Of a stretch of 64,000 nt of DNA, positions 1 through 9,254 are shown one piece after another; the first letter of the stretch is position 1; each line of letters opens with the position of its first letter. A program made the position numbers and the translations under genes. The notes under the pieces were generated by a model that was not told where the DNA came from, ran no database searches, and worked only from the letters and a program-made list of their open reading frames with translations. Source of the stretch: Lachnospiraceae bacterium (GTDB lineage: Bacteria > Bacillota > Clostridia > Lachnospirales > Lachnospiraceae); NCBI GenBank assembly GCA_900772845.1, contig CAAGSD010000005.1, positions 1 through 64,000 of the forward strand, given 5' to 3'.

Positions 1-13
1 ATAGATTTCCCAT
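1..13 (-). CDS. Start of an unidentified gene leaving the window on the left
   Basis: On the minus strand a GGAGGTGA ribosome binding site (complement of 19-26) sits six bases ahead of an ATG (13-11), so a gene begins here and continues off the left edge. Only four codons (M-G-N-L) are visible, so no product can be named. A possible -10 box TATAAT is present on the minus strand (complement of 106-111), with no convincing -35 box. Confidence 0.5.
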
Positions 14-45
14 CTGTATCACCTCCAATAATACTGGAAGCTCTC

Positions 46-93
46 AAAATGTCATCATTTTGGCGAAAGGTGAACCGCTTACCGTTTTGGTAA
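46..93. promoter_or_regulatory. Two short palindromes in the leader of the left-edge gene
   Basis: AAAATG-TCAT-CATTTT (46-61) and TTACC-GTTTT-GGTAA (79-93) are perfect inverted repeats between the likely minus-strand -10 box (106-111) and the start codon at 13. Their size suits protein operators or small leader hairpins. The binding protein is not known. I see no gene in 27-341. Confidence 0.3.
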
Positions 94-222
94 CACTCCA
101 TTTTTATTATAAGCGATAGTTTAGTAAAAGTATAAGTTTTGTTTTACGTGTGGAAAGTCTCGAACACACCGATTTTTATAGCTTTTTCAGTATAACAGTA
201 TTTTTGTAAAAGTCAAGATGAT

Positions 223-253
223 GTCATCTTGTGACGATAGACGTCATTTCGTG
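223..253. promoter_or_regulatory. Paired direct repeats, probable LytTR operator (pair A)
   Basis: GTCATCTTGTG (223-233) and GTCATTTCGTG (243-253) are direct repeats spaced 20 bp start to start, i.e. two helical turns. LytTR-family regulators typically bind such spaced direct repeats. The same motif pair occurs at 1221-1250 beside a LytTR gene. The left copy also lies inside a palindrome with 8-bp arms (214-231). The downstream gene on the plus strand is the small ORF at 342. Confidence 0.5.
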
Positions 254-296
254 CCGGAGGTATTGCGGGGAGGGGATGGTGTCATATATATTCATA

Positions 297-1145
297 CTAT
301 AGACTTGGGGAAACTGAAATGAGTACATGACAGGAGAAGGTATGAGAGCACTGATCTACACAAACAACGAGCAGGAGTATCAGTTTTTGCGGAAGATTAC
401 GGAGGAAGAGATCGACGGTATCATTGTCAGCCAGGTCCACATGGACGGACATTTCCATGTGGAGGAGGACAGTGATATCGCTGTTATTGCGCTGAACGGC
501 GCCATGGGCATGGAGATCATGCAGACCTACCAGAGCAGATATCCCACCTATATGATCCATGTTGACCAGGATCCCGCGGCTGACTAACAGAAAGCGTTCG
601 TCTTCCGTAAGCGGCTTTGTAAAGACGGAAAATGCGGAGTAAACGGTATATTCTCTGCCGGAAGTGCACTGCACCACCGTGGAATGCCCACAGGAGGATA
701 AACAGGCGATTTCGCTGTAGAAGAGCCGGATGTCCAGCCCATTGGAGGAGAAGGACAGGTAATCCTCGGGCTTTGGGAGAAGTGCCAGGGAATCTGTAAG
801 ACAGGTGAAAAATTTATTTCTATCCAGTGGTTTTTCCATGTAATCGAAGGCATGGACGGAAAATGCCTGCCCCATATGCTCACCGCTGGAGGTGAGGAAG
901 ATCAACAGGGAACGGCTGTCGGATTCCCGCATTTTCCTGGCGGTGTCGATGCCGCTCATGCCGCCCATGTAAATATCCATAAACACAATGTCATAGGTAT
1001 AGGGAACAAATGCGGAGAGAAATGCCTCTCCGCTGTCGAACATATCTACCTCAAATTCCGTATGCATTTCCTCGGCAAAGGATGAGAACAGTCTGCCGGC
1101 TGTCTCTCTCTCCGCCGCCGCATCATCCACCAGTGCAAATCGCAT
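297..1145 (-). CDS. LytTR response regulator with chimeric C-terminus
   Basis: Starts at ATG 1145, followed by MRFALVDDAAAERET. Receiver domain residues 1-120 have acidic pair D8/D9, phospho-acceptor D57 in FMDIYM, and the KP motif near residue 108. A LytTR DNA-binding domain begins at about residue 130. It is a close paralogue of the regulator at 8320-9066, and the two align up to RGILVNMDHI. The paralogue continues with about 45 further residues of the LytTR domain. Here the frame instead runs through about 88 codons antisense to the small plus-strand ORF before stopping at 297, giving 282 residues rather than about 248. The final strands of the DNA-binding domain are therefore replaced and activity is doubtful. 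A minus-strand promoter is plausible: -10 TATACT (complement of 1197-1202) and -35 ATGACA (complement of 1220-1225), overlapped by the direct repeats at 1221-1250, which suggests autoregulation. Confidence 0.65.
   Translation of the reverse strand: MRFALVDDAAAERETAGRLFSSFAEEMHTEFEVDMFDSGEAFLSAFVPYTYDIVFMDIYMGGMSGIDTARKMRESDSRSLLIFLTSSGEHMGQAFSVHAFDYMEKPLDRNKFFTCLTDSLALLPKPEDYLSFSSNGLDIRLFYSEIACLSSCGHSTVVQCTSGREYTVYSAFSVFTKPLTEDERFLLVSRGILVNMDHIGGISALVGLHDLHAHGAVQRNNSDITVLLHMEMSVHVDLADNDTVDLFLRNLPQKLILLLVVCVDQCSHTFSCHVLISVSPSL
342..587 (+). pseudogene. Truncated receiver-like regulator fragment (81 aa)
   Basis: This ORF starts at an ATG with an AGGAGAAGG site directly upstream; an earlier in-frame ATG at 327 has none. 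The visible 81 residues alternate hydrophobic strands and charged helices like the first half of a response-regulator receiver domain, but no phospho-acceptor motif is evident. The last residues (HVDQDPAAD) are encoded by the antisense of the 3' part of the response regulator on the other strand, so the natural C-terminal half appears lost. I infer that a deletion joined two convergent genes at about 550-562. The family assignment is tentative because only the fold pattern supports it. The LytTR-type repeats at 223-253 lie about 90 bp upstream and might control it. Confidence 0.45.
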
Positions 1146-1220
1146 CAGATTCAACGCTCCTCTTCTGTGTGGGAACCTCATTCCCGGTTTATGGATAGTA
1201 TAGCACAAATCCTTCTCAAT

Positions 1221-1250
1221 GTCATTCGTGCGTAAAACTGTCGTTTCGTG
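1221..1250. promoter_or_regulatory. Paired direct repeats, probable LytTR operator (pair B)
   Basis: GTCATTCGTG (1221-1230) and GTCGTTTCGTG (1240-1250) repeat the motif seen at 223-253; their CGTG cores are 20 bp apart. The pair lies between the divergent LytTR regulator (minus, start 1145) and the surface-protein gene (plus, start 1353) and overlaps the probable -35 box of the former. A separate perfect palindrome, TACAAATATTTGTA (1305-1318), lies 35 bp before the surface-protein start. Confidence 0.5.
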
Positions 1251-1352
1251 CAAGCCGCCTTGCGCAGGGAAGACGAATCCGTATAGAATAGAAAACAATA
1301 TCAGTACAAATATTTGTAACCGAGATAGTAAAGGAAAGCGGGCAGAAAGAGT

Positions 1353-4300
1353 ATGAAGAAGCAGACCAGAAGGTGGAAAAGAATCATGGCAGTAGCGCTG
1401 GCGGTGCTCATCGCCAGTAGTACGGTGGAACCGTCGGCGCTGAAAGTGGCAGCGGCGGGACAGAAGCAGGCAGCGGTGACGACGGCATCTGACGAGCCGG
1501 ATGCAGCAATGACAAAGACAGCGGTGGGGAGCGCTACCGTGAGTGGGAATTCCGGGACAGTCGCAGATAAGGCATCCGGCGGGCAATACGGAATTGCAAC
1601 GCTGTCGGGGGAGAGCGGTTCTGCAGATGATGTGGTCAGTCTGACCGTAGGTGAGACCACCACATACTATACATGTCTGTCGGAGGCAGTGGCGGCACTG
1701 CCAACAGGTTCTGACGCAACACTGACGCTGCTAAATGATTGTCCGGTAGATATGAAGGATTGGACGATTGGAAGTAATCAATCAGACACGATAACACTGG
1801 ATCTGGCGGGGCATGCTCTGGTGCTGCCGGAAGGTTATTCTGTGGTGTTAAAAAGTAATACGTTTATTGTGATGTCTTCAAAAGATGGCGGGGAACTGCG
1901 GTGCGGTGTCTTTGTTTACCGGGGAAAAACAGCGACGTTCAAGGAAAACGTCAAGATTACAGGAATGGTCAACATGAATCAGAGAGATGCAACTGTATGC
2001 GTAGAAGGAGCAAGTATTGCTAAACTGAACTTTTTTGAGGGCAGCTGCAGGGTTTCTTCGGGAAGCGTGGAGGAAATAGAATGGAGCAATGTAGGCCTTG
2101 CCATTACCGGCGGTACCATCGGCAAACTGAACTGCGAGTCTTATCTGAAGCGCAGTTCAGCCTTCCCGGCTGGCTATGAGGTGAAAAACCCGGATACCGG
2201 AATACGCTATACCAGAGCGGAACTGGATGCGGAGGGCTTTTCAGGCAAAATAGAGGCATATTCGTGTAAGGAACATGTATATGAGAAAGGGTACTGTAAG
2301 TACTGCAATGCACTGATCGCAGATTGCAAACATGCCGACCTGGATCAGACCACCGGGGTCTGTAGGAACTGTGGCTTACAGGTGCTGGCAGCTGTCCGGT
2401 CGGAGGAGGGAAACGTATACTGTACGTCGTGGGAAACCCTGTGCAGCGAGACGGAAAAGCTGGTTGACGGCAAGGAATATACCGTATATTTTTACACGGA
2501 TGTGACTGCGACTGGAGAGCAGTGCGCCAAATTGCAAAATGGTACGGTCACGCTGGATCTGGGCGGACACAATATCAAAAATGGGATGTCGGGAACTCTC
2601 TTTAAGATTGCCGGCGGTGCAGTAACGATAGAAAACGGAACATTGACAGGCTATGATAAAAGTAACGTTTTGGATGTCACGGATGGCAGCCTGAGACTGG
2701 AGAAGAACTTAAAGATTTTATGGGAGAATACATTGTATGGTCTTAATCTGGCGACATCTGGCGGCGAGACGACCATTGATGGGACATCCATGCAATCGTG
2801 CATGTATGTGAATGACGGAACAGTCACGATCCTTGACGGCAGCTTTGAGGGAGTGTCCCATAAGTCGGGAACATTAAGACTGAAGGGCGGCAGCTACCAT
2901 ATGTCGATACATGCGGAGCCGTTCGATGGCATGAGTGTGCAAGTGGGTTCTGGAACTTTGCGGGATCTGCTTTCCGAGGGCTATGGTTTTAGATATATGG
3001 AAGACGATGGTTCTGCCGGTGACTGGATTCTGGATGAGACGGTGTTAAATGGAAACAAGTTTGCCTATGCCGTGAAAGTGGAGCAGCTTCCGGAGCTTTC
3101 GATTACACAGCAGCCGGAGAATAAGACGGCATGGGCAGGACGGCAGGAGACACTTACCGTGACTGCTGCGTCGGAAAAGGAGCTGACCTATCAGTGGTAT
3201 CTCACAGACGCGGAGGGCAGCACCGGTACGGCGGTAGACGGTGCAACGTCAGCCACACTGACCCTTCAGGGACAGAGTGCGGGAACGAGCCAGACCTATT
3301 ACTGTGTGATCACCTGTGACGGTTATCCGTTCCGCAGCAATGCGGCGACGGTGACATGGAAGAAGATTATGCCGGTCGTGTCTGCAGAGCCTAAATTAAG
3401 CGGTATTTACGGCACGAAGGCTAAGGAATTTACGATTTCCGGCGGAACAGTCATCAACCCGGAGGATCCGGCGGGCAGTGCCCTGGAGGGTACCTGGAGC
3501 ATCACGGACAGCAATGCGGAGGAGTATCCCGTTCCAGGCACAACCGCAGAGTATGAGCTGACCTTTACACCTGCAGACAGCACCTTTGACAGTGTGACCG
3601 TAAAGGTAACGCCGCAGGTGGAAAAGAAAACCATTCAGGCAGGTGTCAATGCAAATCTGGAGAGAACCTATGGGCAGGAGAACCCGAAGCTTGAACTAAA
3701 CGATGTAACGGTTGACTGGGATCAGCTGGTGCCAGGGGATACCAGAGTGGAATTCATGGCCAGCCTCACACTGGAGACAGATGCGACGGCAGCCTCGGAT
3801 GTCGGTGATTATAGATTTAAGGTAGTTTCCGGAAATGAAAAGTATAGAATATCCGTGAACTACAAGGATGCGGCAGGTGATTATGCCGAACACGGTACGC
3901 TGACCGTGAAAAGGGCGGATGCAGTGCTTACCGGAGTGGACAGCGTTACCAAAACCTATGGGGATGGTTCATTCAGACTCGATGCGACGGCAAACCATAC
4001 AGAGTCGGCAATACAGTACGAGCTGACGGATGGAGAAGGTGTGGTAACCGTTGCGGAAGACGGCACCGTGACAATTCTGAAAGCGGGAACGGCAAAGGTC
4101 AGAGCGTATCTGCCGGAGAGTCAGAATTACAATGCGGCGGAGAAGACCATCACGATAAACGTCGGGAGAAAGTTTCTGTCGGATTTCACAACGAGCAAAA
4201 ACTTTTATTACGACTGTGACCAGGATGCGGAGCTTGATATACGGGCATTTCTGCCAGAGGACTGCGGCAGGGTAGAAATTGAAGGAGTGTATGATCATCA

Positions 4301-6938
4301 TGAGAAGGTGGTGATCGACAAGGCAGCCTATGATGATGCGACCGGCATATTGCCCTACCGGGTTTTGAAAAATGACATGGATGCGAGCGCAACAGTCAAA
4401 TTAAAGGTATTCGTTGAAAACTATTTGACAGTTGATATTAGTCTTACTGTCACATGGAGCCCCAAGCTGGATGTGTATGTCGGGGAAGGGCAGAAGATTG
4501 CACTGAAAAACAGCGTCATGACCTACGGCGACAGCCTTTCCACGCTGGAGTTTGAGCCGGTAGAGTTTGTGGATGCAGACGGAAATGTTCTGGAAGGTAC
4601 TTTGGCATGGGAAGATGAAACGAAGGTGCCGAGTCATTACGACAAGACAGCAACATGGGTTTTTACACCGAAGGACGACAGCTATGCCGTATTGACGGAT
4701 TTTGTAAGAATTACAGTGAATCAGGCGAAGCCTAACGTGGATTCAAAGCCGAGACCGGTAAAGAGTAATATTGTCTATGATCCGGCACAGACGCTGGCGG
4801 ATTTAAGCCTCTGGGGGGCAAGCCTGTCATGGACAGTTGGCGGTGAGAATAAAAAATTGTATGGTGGTAAATGGTCGTGGGCAAATCCCACCGAGGTTCC
4901 TGCGGCAGGGATAAACAGCTATGAAGTGCATTATGAGCCGAGCGACGGTAATTATATGCCCTTTAACGTGATGATCGATGTGACGGTGGCGAAGGCAAAG
5001 CCTTATCTTGAGACGATTCCCACGGCGGCAGAGATTACCTATGGAGACAGTCTCGGGGAGTCCGGACTGAACGGCGGAAAAGCTGTGTATGGCGACGGTA
5101 AGGGAAATGCGTCTTCGTTGACCGGAGGGGATGCGGAGGTGACAGGTACTTTCACATGGAATACACCGGATGTCAAGCCTGCTGTGTCCGACAGTGATAC
5201 GACAGAGTATGAGGTAATATTTACGCCGACAGATATCGTCAATTATGAAACGGTAACGATGCAGATGAAGCTGACGGTGAACAAGGCGGAAAATGCGCCT
5301 GATATGCCCGGCGATACCATGAATGTGGCGTTTGATTGTAAGAAGGTGTCGGATGTGGCACTGGACAGAGAGAACTGGGTATGGCAGGACAGCGATCTTG
5401 GTACTGCACTGAGTGTTGGTGTGGAGACGACAGCGACAGCAGTTTACACCGGGGCGGATAAGGGCAATTATAAGAATGAAACGGTTGCCGTGAAGATCAC
5501 AAGATCCGTGTGCAGTCATCCACAGACGATAGTAGAAAATGCAGCAGAAGCGACCTGTACTCAGGAGGGCTATACCGGAGACACCTACTGCACAGAGTGT
5601 AATCAGATTACAGTGAGCGGTACAGTAATTCCTGCCAAGGGACATAAGGGAGGTACGGCAAGCTGTACAAAGAAGGCAGTCTGTGAGGTATGTCAGGAAG
5701 AGTACGGCGAGGTAGATGCAGCAAATCACCCTGCAACCGAGATCCGAAACGAGAAGGAGGCAGGCTGTACGGAGGCAGGCTATACCGGAGATATTTGTTG
5801 TACGGCGTGCAGCAAGGTACTGACAAGCGGTACAGTAATTCCTGCCAAGGGACACAGCTATACGTCAGTAATTACAAAACAGCCGACGACTGCGGAGGAA
5901 GGTATCCGAACCTACACCTGCGGAGGCTGCGGACACAGCTATACAGAGCCGATAGCAAAGCTTAGCGACGGCGGTTCCGGAAGCACGGATACGGGAAATA
6001 CAGATACGGGAAATACAGATACCGGAAGCGCAGATACCGGAAACGAAAATACTGGAAATACAGACACCGGAAGTGAAGATACCGGAAATACAGATACCGG
6101 AAACGCAGATACCGGAAGCACGGATACCGGAAGCAAAAATACAGGCAGTACAGGAAACGATAATCCCGGAATGACAGACAGTAACGACACCGGCACAGAA
6201 GATGTCGGCCGGAACACAATGCCTTTCCTTAAGGGAGAGAACGGCAAGGAAGGCTGGGATGTCATCCGTGAGGAGGCGAAGCAGGCCCCGGCGGGAGAAG
6301 AAATTACGGTGGATATGAATGGCACCACGGAGGTGCCCGGCAGCCTGTTTGATCTGATCCGCGGTGAAGATGTTACCGTTGTGTTTGCTATGGATAACGG
6401 CATTACCTGGAGTGTGAACGGCCGGGATGTGACAGTGGAAGGAGTGCGGGACATTGACTTCGGCGTGAAGTACGGTGAGCAGGCAGAGGGCAACATTCCC
6501 GTTTCGGTAATAAACAATGTTACGGGTGAGAAGTTCCATACCGGTTTAAGCCTGGCCTACGATGGCGAGTTTGGTTTCCAGGCGGTGCTTACCCTGAATA
6601 TGGACCAGAAGAATGCCGGATTGTATGCAAGTCTGTATTACTATAATGAACAGACGGGTGAGATGGAATTTATCTGCGAGGAGGAGATCGCAGAGGATGG
6701 CAGCGTAGCGCTCACCTTTACCCATGCATCCGAGTATATCCTCGTGGTGGATGCAAAGACGGCGGAACAGGAGCCTGCGGATACGGAGGCCGGAAATGTG
6801 CAGCCGGCAGACACCGGTATCGTTGCCGCACCCGCACAGGAAGAAAACCACACAGCATGGTGGATTTTCCTTATTGGCGCAGCGGCGGCAGCAGTCGGCG
6901 CGCTTGCGGTGATCCTTGTAAACAGAAAAAGAAGATAA
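1353..6938 (+). CDS. Large membrane-anchored, multi-domain surface protein (1861 aa)
   Basis: The N-terminus has a Sec signal peptide: KKQTRRWKR followed by a hydrophobic stretch and an Ala-rich cleavage region near residue 35. Residues about 100-560 are beta-rich, with cysteine clusters (CKYC, CRNC) near 310-340. An Ig-like module (WYLTD, YYCVI) spans about 570-670. Several TYGD-type MBG/Big-like modules follow to about 1380. Two copies of a 70-residue cysteine module (GYTGD, SGTVIPAKGH) contain a 29-bp identical DNA repeat (5616-5644 and 5826-5854). A D-T-G-rich linker covers about 1543-1600, and a final domain precedes a transmembrane helix (about 1836-1857) with the stop-transfer tail NRKRR. 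No LPXTG sorting signal is present. It probably acts in adhesion or matrix binding, which is inference. The ribosome binding site is weak (AGGAAAG). The gene is probably controlled by the LytTR repeats upstream. Confidence 0.8.
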   Translation: MKKQTRRWKRIMAVALAVLIASSTVEPSALKVAAAGQKQAAVTTASDEPDAAMTKTAVGSATVSGNSGTVADKASGGQYGIATLSGESGSADDVVSLTVGETTTYYTCLSEAVAALPTGSDATLTLLNDCPVDMKDWTIGSNQSDTITLDLAGHALVLPEGYSVVLKSNTFIVMSSKDGGELRCGVFVYRGKTATFKENVKITGMVNMNQRDATVCVEGASIAKLNFFEGSCRVSSGSVEEIEWSNVGLAITGGTIGKLNCESYLKRSSAFPAGYEVKNPDTGIRYTRAELDAEGFSGKIEAYSCKEHVYEKGYCKYCNALIADCKHADLDQTTGVCRNCGLQVLAAVRSEEGNVYCTSWETLCSETEKLVDGKEYTVYFYTDVTATGEQCAKLQNGTVTLDLGGHNIKNGMSGTLFKIAGGAVTIENGTLTGYDKSNVLDVTDGSLRLEKNLKILWENTLYGLNLATSGGETTIDGTSMQSCMYVNDGTVTILDGSFEGVSHKSGTLRLKGGSYHMSIHAEPFDGMSVQVGSGTLRDLLSEGYGFRYMEDDGSAGDWILDETVLNGNKFAYAVKVEQLPELSITQQPENKTAWAGRQETLTVTAASEKELTYQWYLTDAEGSTGTAVDGATSATLTLQGQSAGTSQTYYCVITCDGYPFRSNAATVTWKKIMPVVSAEPKLSGIYGTKAKEFTISGGTVINPEDPAGSALEGTWSITDSNAEEYPVPGTTAEYELTFTPADSTFDSVTVKVTPQVEKKTIQAGVNANLERTYGQENPKLELNDVTVDWDQLVPGDTRVEFMASLTLETDATAASDVGDYRFKVVSGNEKYRISVNYKDAAGDYAEHGTLTVKRADAVLTGVDSVTKTYGDGSFRLDATANHTESAIQYELTDGEGVVTVAEDGTVTILKAGTAKVRAYLPESQNYNAAEKTITINVGRKFLSDFTTSKNFYYDCDQDAELDIRAFLPEDCGRVEIEGVYDHHEKVVIDKAAYDDATGILPYRVLKNDMDASATVKLKVFVENYLTVDISLTVTWSPKLDVYVGEGQKIALKNSVMTYGDSLSTLEFEPVEFVDADGNVLEGTLAWEDETKVPSHYDKTATWVFTPKDDSYAVLTDFVRITVNQAKPNVDSKPRPVKSNIVYDPAQTLADLSLWGASLSWTVGGENKKLYGGKWSWANPTEVPAAGINSYEVHYEPSDGNYMPFNVMIDVTVAKAKPYLETIPTAAEITYGDSLGESGLNGGKAVYGDGKGNASSLTGGDAEVTGTFTWNTPDVKPAVSDSDTTEYEVIFTPTDIVNYETVTMQMKLTVNKAENAPDMPGDTMNVAFDCKKVSDVALDRENWVWQDSDLGTALSVGVETTATAVYTGADKGNYKNETVAVKITRSVCSHPQTIVENAAEATCTQEGYTGDTYCTECNQITVSGTVIPAKGHKGGTASCTKKAVCEVCQEEYGEVDAANHPATEIRNEKEAGCTEAGYTGDICCTACSKVLTSGTVIPAKGHSYTSVITKQPTTAEEGIRTYTCGGCGHSYTEPIAKLSDGGSGSTDTGNTDTGNTDTGSADTGNENTGNTDTGSEDTGNTDTGNADTGSTDTGSKNTGSTGNDNPGMTDSNDTGTEDVGRNTMPFLKGENGKEGWDVIREEAKQAPAGEEITVDMNGTTEVPGSLFDLIRGEDVTVVFAMDNGITWSVNGRDVTVEGVRDIDFGVKYGEQAEGNIPVSVINNVTGEKFHTGLSLAYDGEFGFQAVLTLNMDQKNAGLYASLYYYNEQTGEMEFICEEEIAEDGSVALTFTHASEYILVVDAKTAEQEPADTEAGNVQPADTGIVAAPAQEENHTAWWIFLIGAAAAAVGALAVILVNRKRR
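5981..6155 (+). repeat. Degenerate tandem repeat encoding (D-T-G-x)n linker
   Basis: About 15-bp in-frame units (ACGGATACCGGAAGC and variants) encode a D-T-G-[NS]-[TAE] repeat. It separates the cysteine modules from the C-terminal domain of the surface protein. Such tracts are prone to length change by slippage. Confidence 0.8.
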
Positions 6939-6957
6939 GAGAGAAAGTAAGACATGC

Positions 6958-6989
6958 AAAAGGGACACTTCAAAGGAGGTGCCCCTTTT
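6958..6989. terminator. Bidirectional terminator between convergent genes
   Basis: AAAAGGG-x-CAC (6958-6968) pairs with GTG-x-CCCTTTT (6979-6989) with one A·C mismatch. Runs of A and T flank the stem on both strands. It lies between the surface-protein stop (6938) and the kinase stop (7016), so it can serve both. Confidence 0.75.
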
Positions 6990-7015
6990 CATTATTATCA
7001 ATATTATTATTAATA

Positions 7016-8323
7016 TTATTCAATGACCACATCGATCACAAAGGTATTCTCTGTATTGGAAAACTGTGCGATCCCCCGGTGCCGTTCGGCAATCGTTGCA
7101 ATGGAAGAAAGTCCGATGCCGGAACCGTTCTTGCGGGTGGAGAGATACACTCCGTTTTCCTTTTTTATCCGCCCGTCAAAACGGTTGGAGGACACGATAT
7201 AAAGGCTCGTTTCGTGTTTCACACAGACTGTCAGCTCATGGTAGCGGTTCTGTGGCGATACACTCTGGCATCCCTGCCATACATTTTCCAGAATATTCCC
7301 CAGAAGGGAACAAAGTTCCATATCCGTAATTGAAAAAGTCATCTCCGACGGAAGGGTGATTTTCCAGTTCCGCCGGATCTGCGCATCATCCATAAGAGAA
7401 GCATAGTAGGAAAACAGTGCGTTTAACGGAAGATTGGAACAATAATGCACAGGCTGTCTGGGAAGTTCCTCCACGCAGCCCAGAAGATGCTCTGTCAACT
7501 GCTCATAATTTCCGGCCACCGCCATCTCCGCCAGACTGTGAAGCTGCTGTCGGAAGTCGTGGCGAAGTCTTGCAGACTCAGCAATGTACTGCTGCTGTGC
7601 ATGATACTGGCTTTCCTGCATCTCCAGAAAGCGGATCCGCTCTGTATTCTCCGCATTGCGGATCAGATTCAATGCCACCTGATAAAAGATAATATAGATA
7701 GTAAGAATCAGGATCAGCGCCAGGAAATGATAGCCGATATAAAAGGAGAAGACCCGGTTTACATGCATGGTCTCATAGTACTTGGGCTGGATAATCACAT
7801 TCATACAGGTAAAGATCAGGGGGATCGGAAGGGTGGCCAGCCATACGTTGGGCGAGGAGATATTGTCTACCAGAAACCCCAGAATATGCCGGAAAAACCA
7901 GGAAAACAGCAACAGGAACAAAAAGCTGATTGCTAACTGCCACCCGTTTGCCACGATACAGGAATCCGCCAGGTATGCTGTGGGATGCACCCGGGAATCA
8001 ATGGCTACTGCAATATTTGCGGGAAAAGACATCAATGCAATGTCAAACAGATAGATGGGCAGATCCACGCTTACAGGCACCGTAGACACCTTGTGGTAGC
8101 ACAGATACAGTACCGCCATTACCGGAAAAAGTATATAGTTTACGGGAATTCCCGTTATTGTCACGATCCATCCGCAGAAAGGGATCAGGAATCCCAGCGC
8201 CAGAGCCATCAGCCCCGCAATTTTCACAACAGAAAACCGCAGCTTGTTTTTCAAAGGAAGAAGGGCGAGAATGGCGGCAGGGATCAGTACCGCAAACTGT
8301 AAAATTTCAGAGAGAAAAGTCAT
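7016..8323 (-). CDS. GHKL (AgrC-like) sensor histidine kinase, 435 aa
   Basis: A membrane sensor kinase. Six or seven hydrophobic helices occupy about residues 1-215. A cytoplasmic dimerisation segment follows with the H-box RLRHDFRQQL (histidine near residue 258). The ATP-binding domain has an N-box (NILENV) and a G-box (GSGIGLSSI). Polytopic N-terminus plus this H-box is typical of the AgrC/ComD class that senses peptides, but no AgrD-like precursor or AgrB-like protease is visible nearby, so the signal is unknown. The start codon (8323) overlaps the stop of the upstream response regulator (8320) in an ATGA arrangement, so the two are translationally coupled and form one two-component system. 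Confidence 0.85.
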   Translation of the reverse strand: MTFLSEILQFAVLIPAAILALLPLKNKLRFSVVKIAGLMALALGFLIPFCGWIVTITGIPVNYILFPVMAVLYLCYHKVSTVPVSVDLPIYLFDIALMSFPANIAVAIDSRVHPTAYLADSCIVANGWQLAISFLFLLLFSWFFRHILGFLVDNISSPNVWLATLPIPLIFTCMNVIIQPKYYETMHVNRVFSFYIGYHFLALILILTIYIIFYQVALNLIRNAENTERIRFLEMQESQYHAQQQYIAESARLRHDFRQQLHSLAEMAVAGNYEQLTEHLLGCVEELPRQPVHYCSNLPLNALFSYYASLMDDAQIRRNWKITLPSEMTFSITDMELCSLLGNILENVWQGCQSVSPQNRYHELTVCVKHETSLYIVSSNRFDGRIKKENGVYLSTRKNGSGIGLSSIATIAERHRGIAQFSNTENTFVIDVVIE

Positions 8324-9066
8324 GGACGCAGGCTCCTTTCCGCAGCCTCCTGATGGAGTTTGGCAAAGTCATAATTTCGCCAGATCTGGACCAGCTGCTT
8401 TTGATTCCGGAGGGTGATGGGAACCCGCATGCCGTTTTGCAGCAGACATTCCTGCGCAGTAAACCCGCTCACATGATCGAGATTGACCAGAATGCCCCGG
8501 CTCACCAGGAGAAAATTGTCCCGGTCCGTAAACGGAGCGGTAAAGGAGATAAAGGATTTCGATACCGGATATTCCAGTCCGGCCTTACTCACAATGATGG
8601 TGGAGTGCCCCTGGGAACGCAGTACACAAATATCACGGCAGAGAAGATGTACCTGTACGCCGCCGGAAAGAAAGGAAAAAGAATCTTCCTGCTTTGGCAA
8701 TCGCTTCAAAATATCGTTGAGACATTTTACGAAATCATCCTGCAGGATGGGCTTTAACAGATAGTCAAAAGCGTGGGTGGAAAAGGCGTCCCCCATGTGT
8801 TCCGGGCTGGTGGTGAGAAATACCAGAAAGGAATGGGAGTCCTGTGTGCGCATCTGTCTTGCAGCCTCGATTCCCGTCATTCCGTCCATATAAATGTCCA
8901 TGAACACCACATCGTAATTCATAGGAACAAAGGAGGCAAGAAACTCCTCCCCACTGGTAAACATGTCCGTTGTAAAAGAAATCATTCGTTCACGGCAGAA
9001 TTCGGAGAGCATGTCGTCGATGCGCTTCCGTTCCTCCGCCTGATCTTCGATCAGTGCAAATCGCAT
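8320..9066 (-). CDS. LytTR response regulator, 248 aa
   Basis: Receiver domain (1-120) with E7/D8, phospho-acceptor D57 (FMDIYM), T/S in LTTS and the LKP lysine. A complete LytTR DNA-binding domain covers about 140-235 (RGILVNLDHVSGF then RVPITLRNQ). It is the first gene of a two-gene operon with the GHKL kinase. It is closely related to the chimeric regulator at 297-1145, including the N-terminal sequence MRFAL, so the two derive from a duplication. This one is intact and is the better candidate to bind the repeat pairs at 223-253 and 1221-1250, although those pairs are absent from its own upstream region. A minus-strand -10 box TATAAT is at the complement of 9089-9094. Confidence 0.88.
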   Translation of the reverse strand: MRFALIEDQAEERKRIDDMLSEFCRERMISFTTDMFTSGEEFLASFVPMNYDVVFMDIYMDGMTGIEAARQMRTQDSHSFLVFLTTSPEHMGDAFSTHAFDYLLKPILQDDFVKCLNDILKRLPKQEDSFSFLSGGVQVHLLCRDICVLRSQGHSTIIVSKAGLEYPVSKSFISFTAPFTDRDNFLLVSRGILVNLDHVSGFTAQECLLQNGMRVPITLRNQKQLVQIWRNYDFAKLHQEAAERSLRP

Positions 9067-9254
9067 TCTTATCCACTCCTGTCTTGTCCATTATAACATA
9101 GAACAAAAGCTGAGTATACTGTCAGCCCCAGCAATTCCATACATTTTCGGAGCATTAAAAATATGCGGGCAAAATAACCAACAGTTGCATTTTAACAGTA
9201 AAAATGCGAAAATATAGGATAGTGCATTGATTGCAAGGAAGTAAGGAGAAAGCT

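Noticed and set aside
297..1586. 429-codon minus-strand open frame read as one protein
   Set aside because: Only the part from ATG 1145 has response-regulator sequence and a ribosome binding site. The segment above it is antisense to the start of the surface-protein gene.
4827..5855. 342-codon minus-strand frame inside the surface-protein gene
   Set aside because: Cysteine- and arginine-rich composition without a start signal; it is the antisense shadow of a repeat-containing gene with strong coding character on the plus strand.
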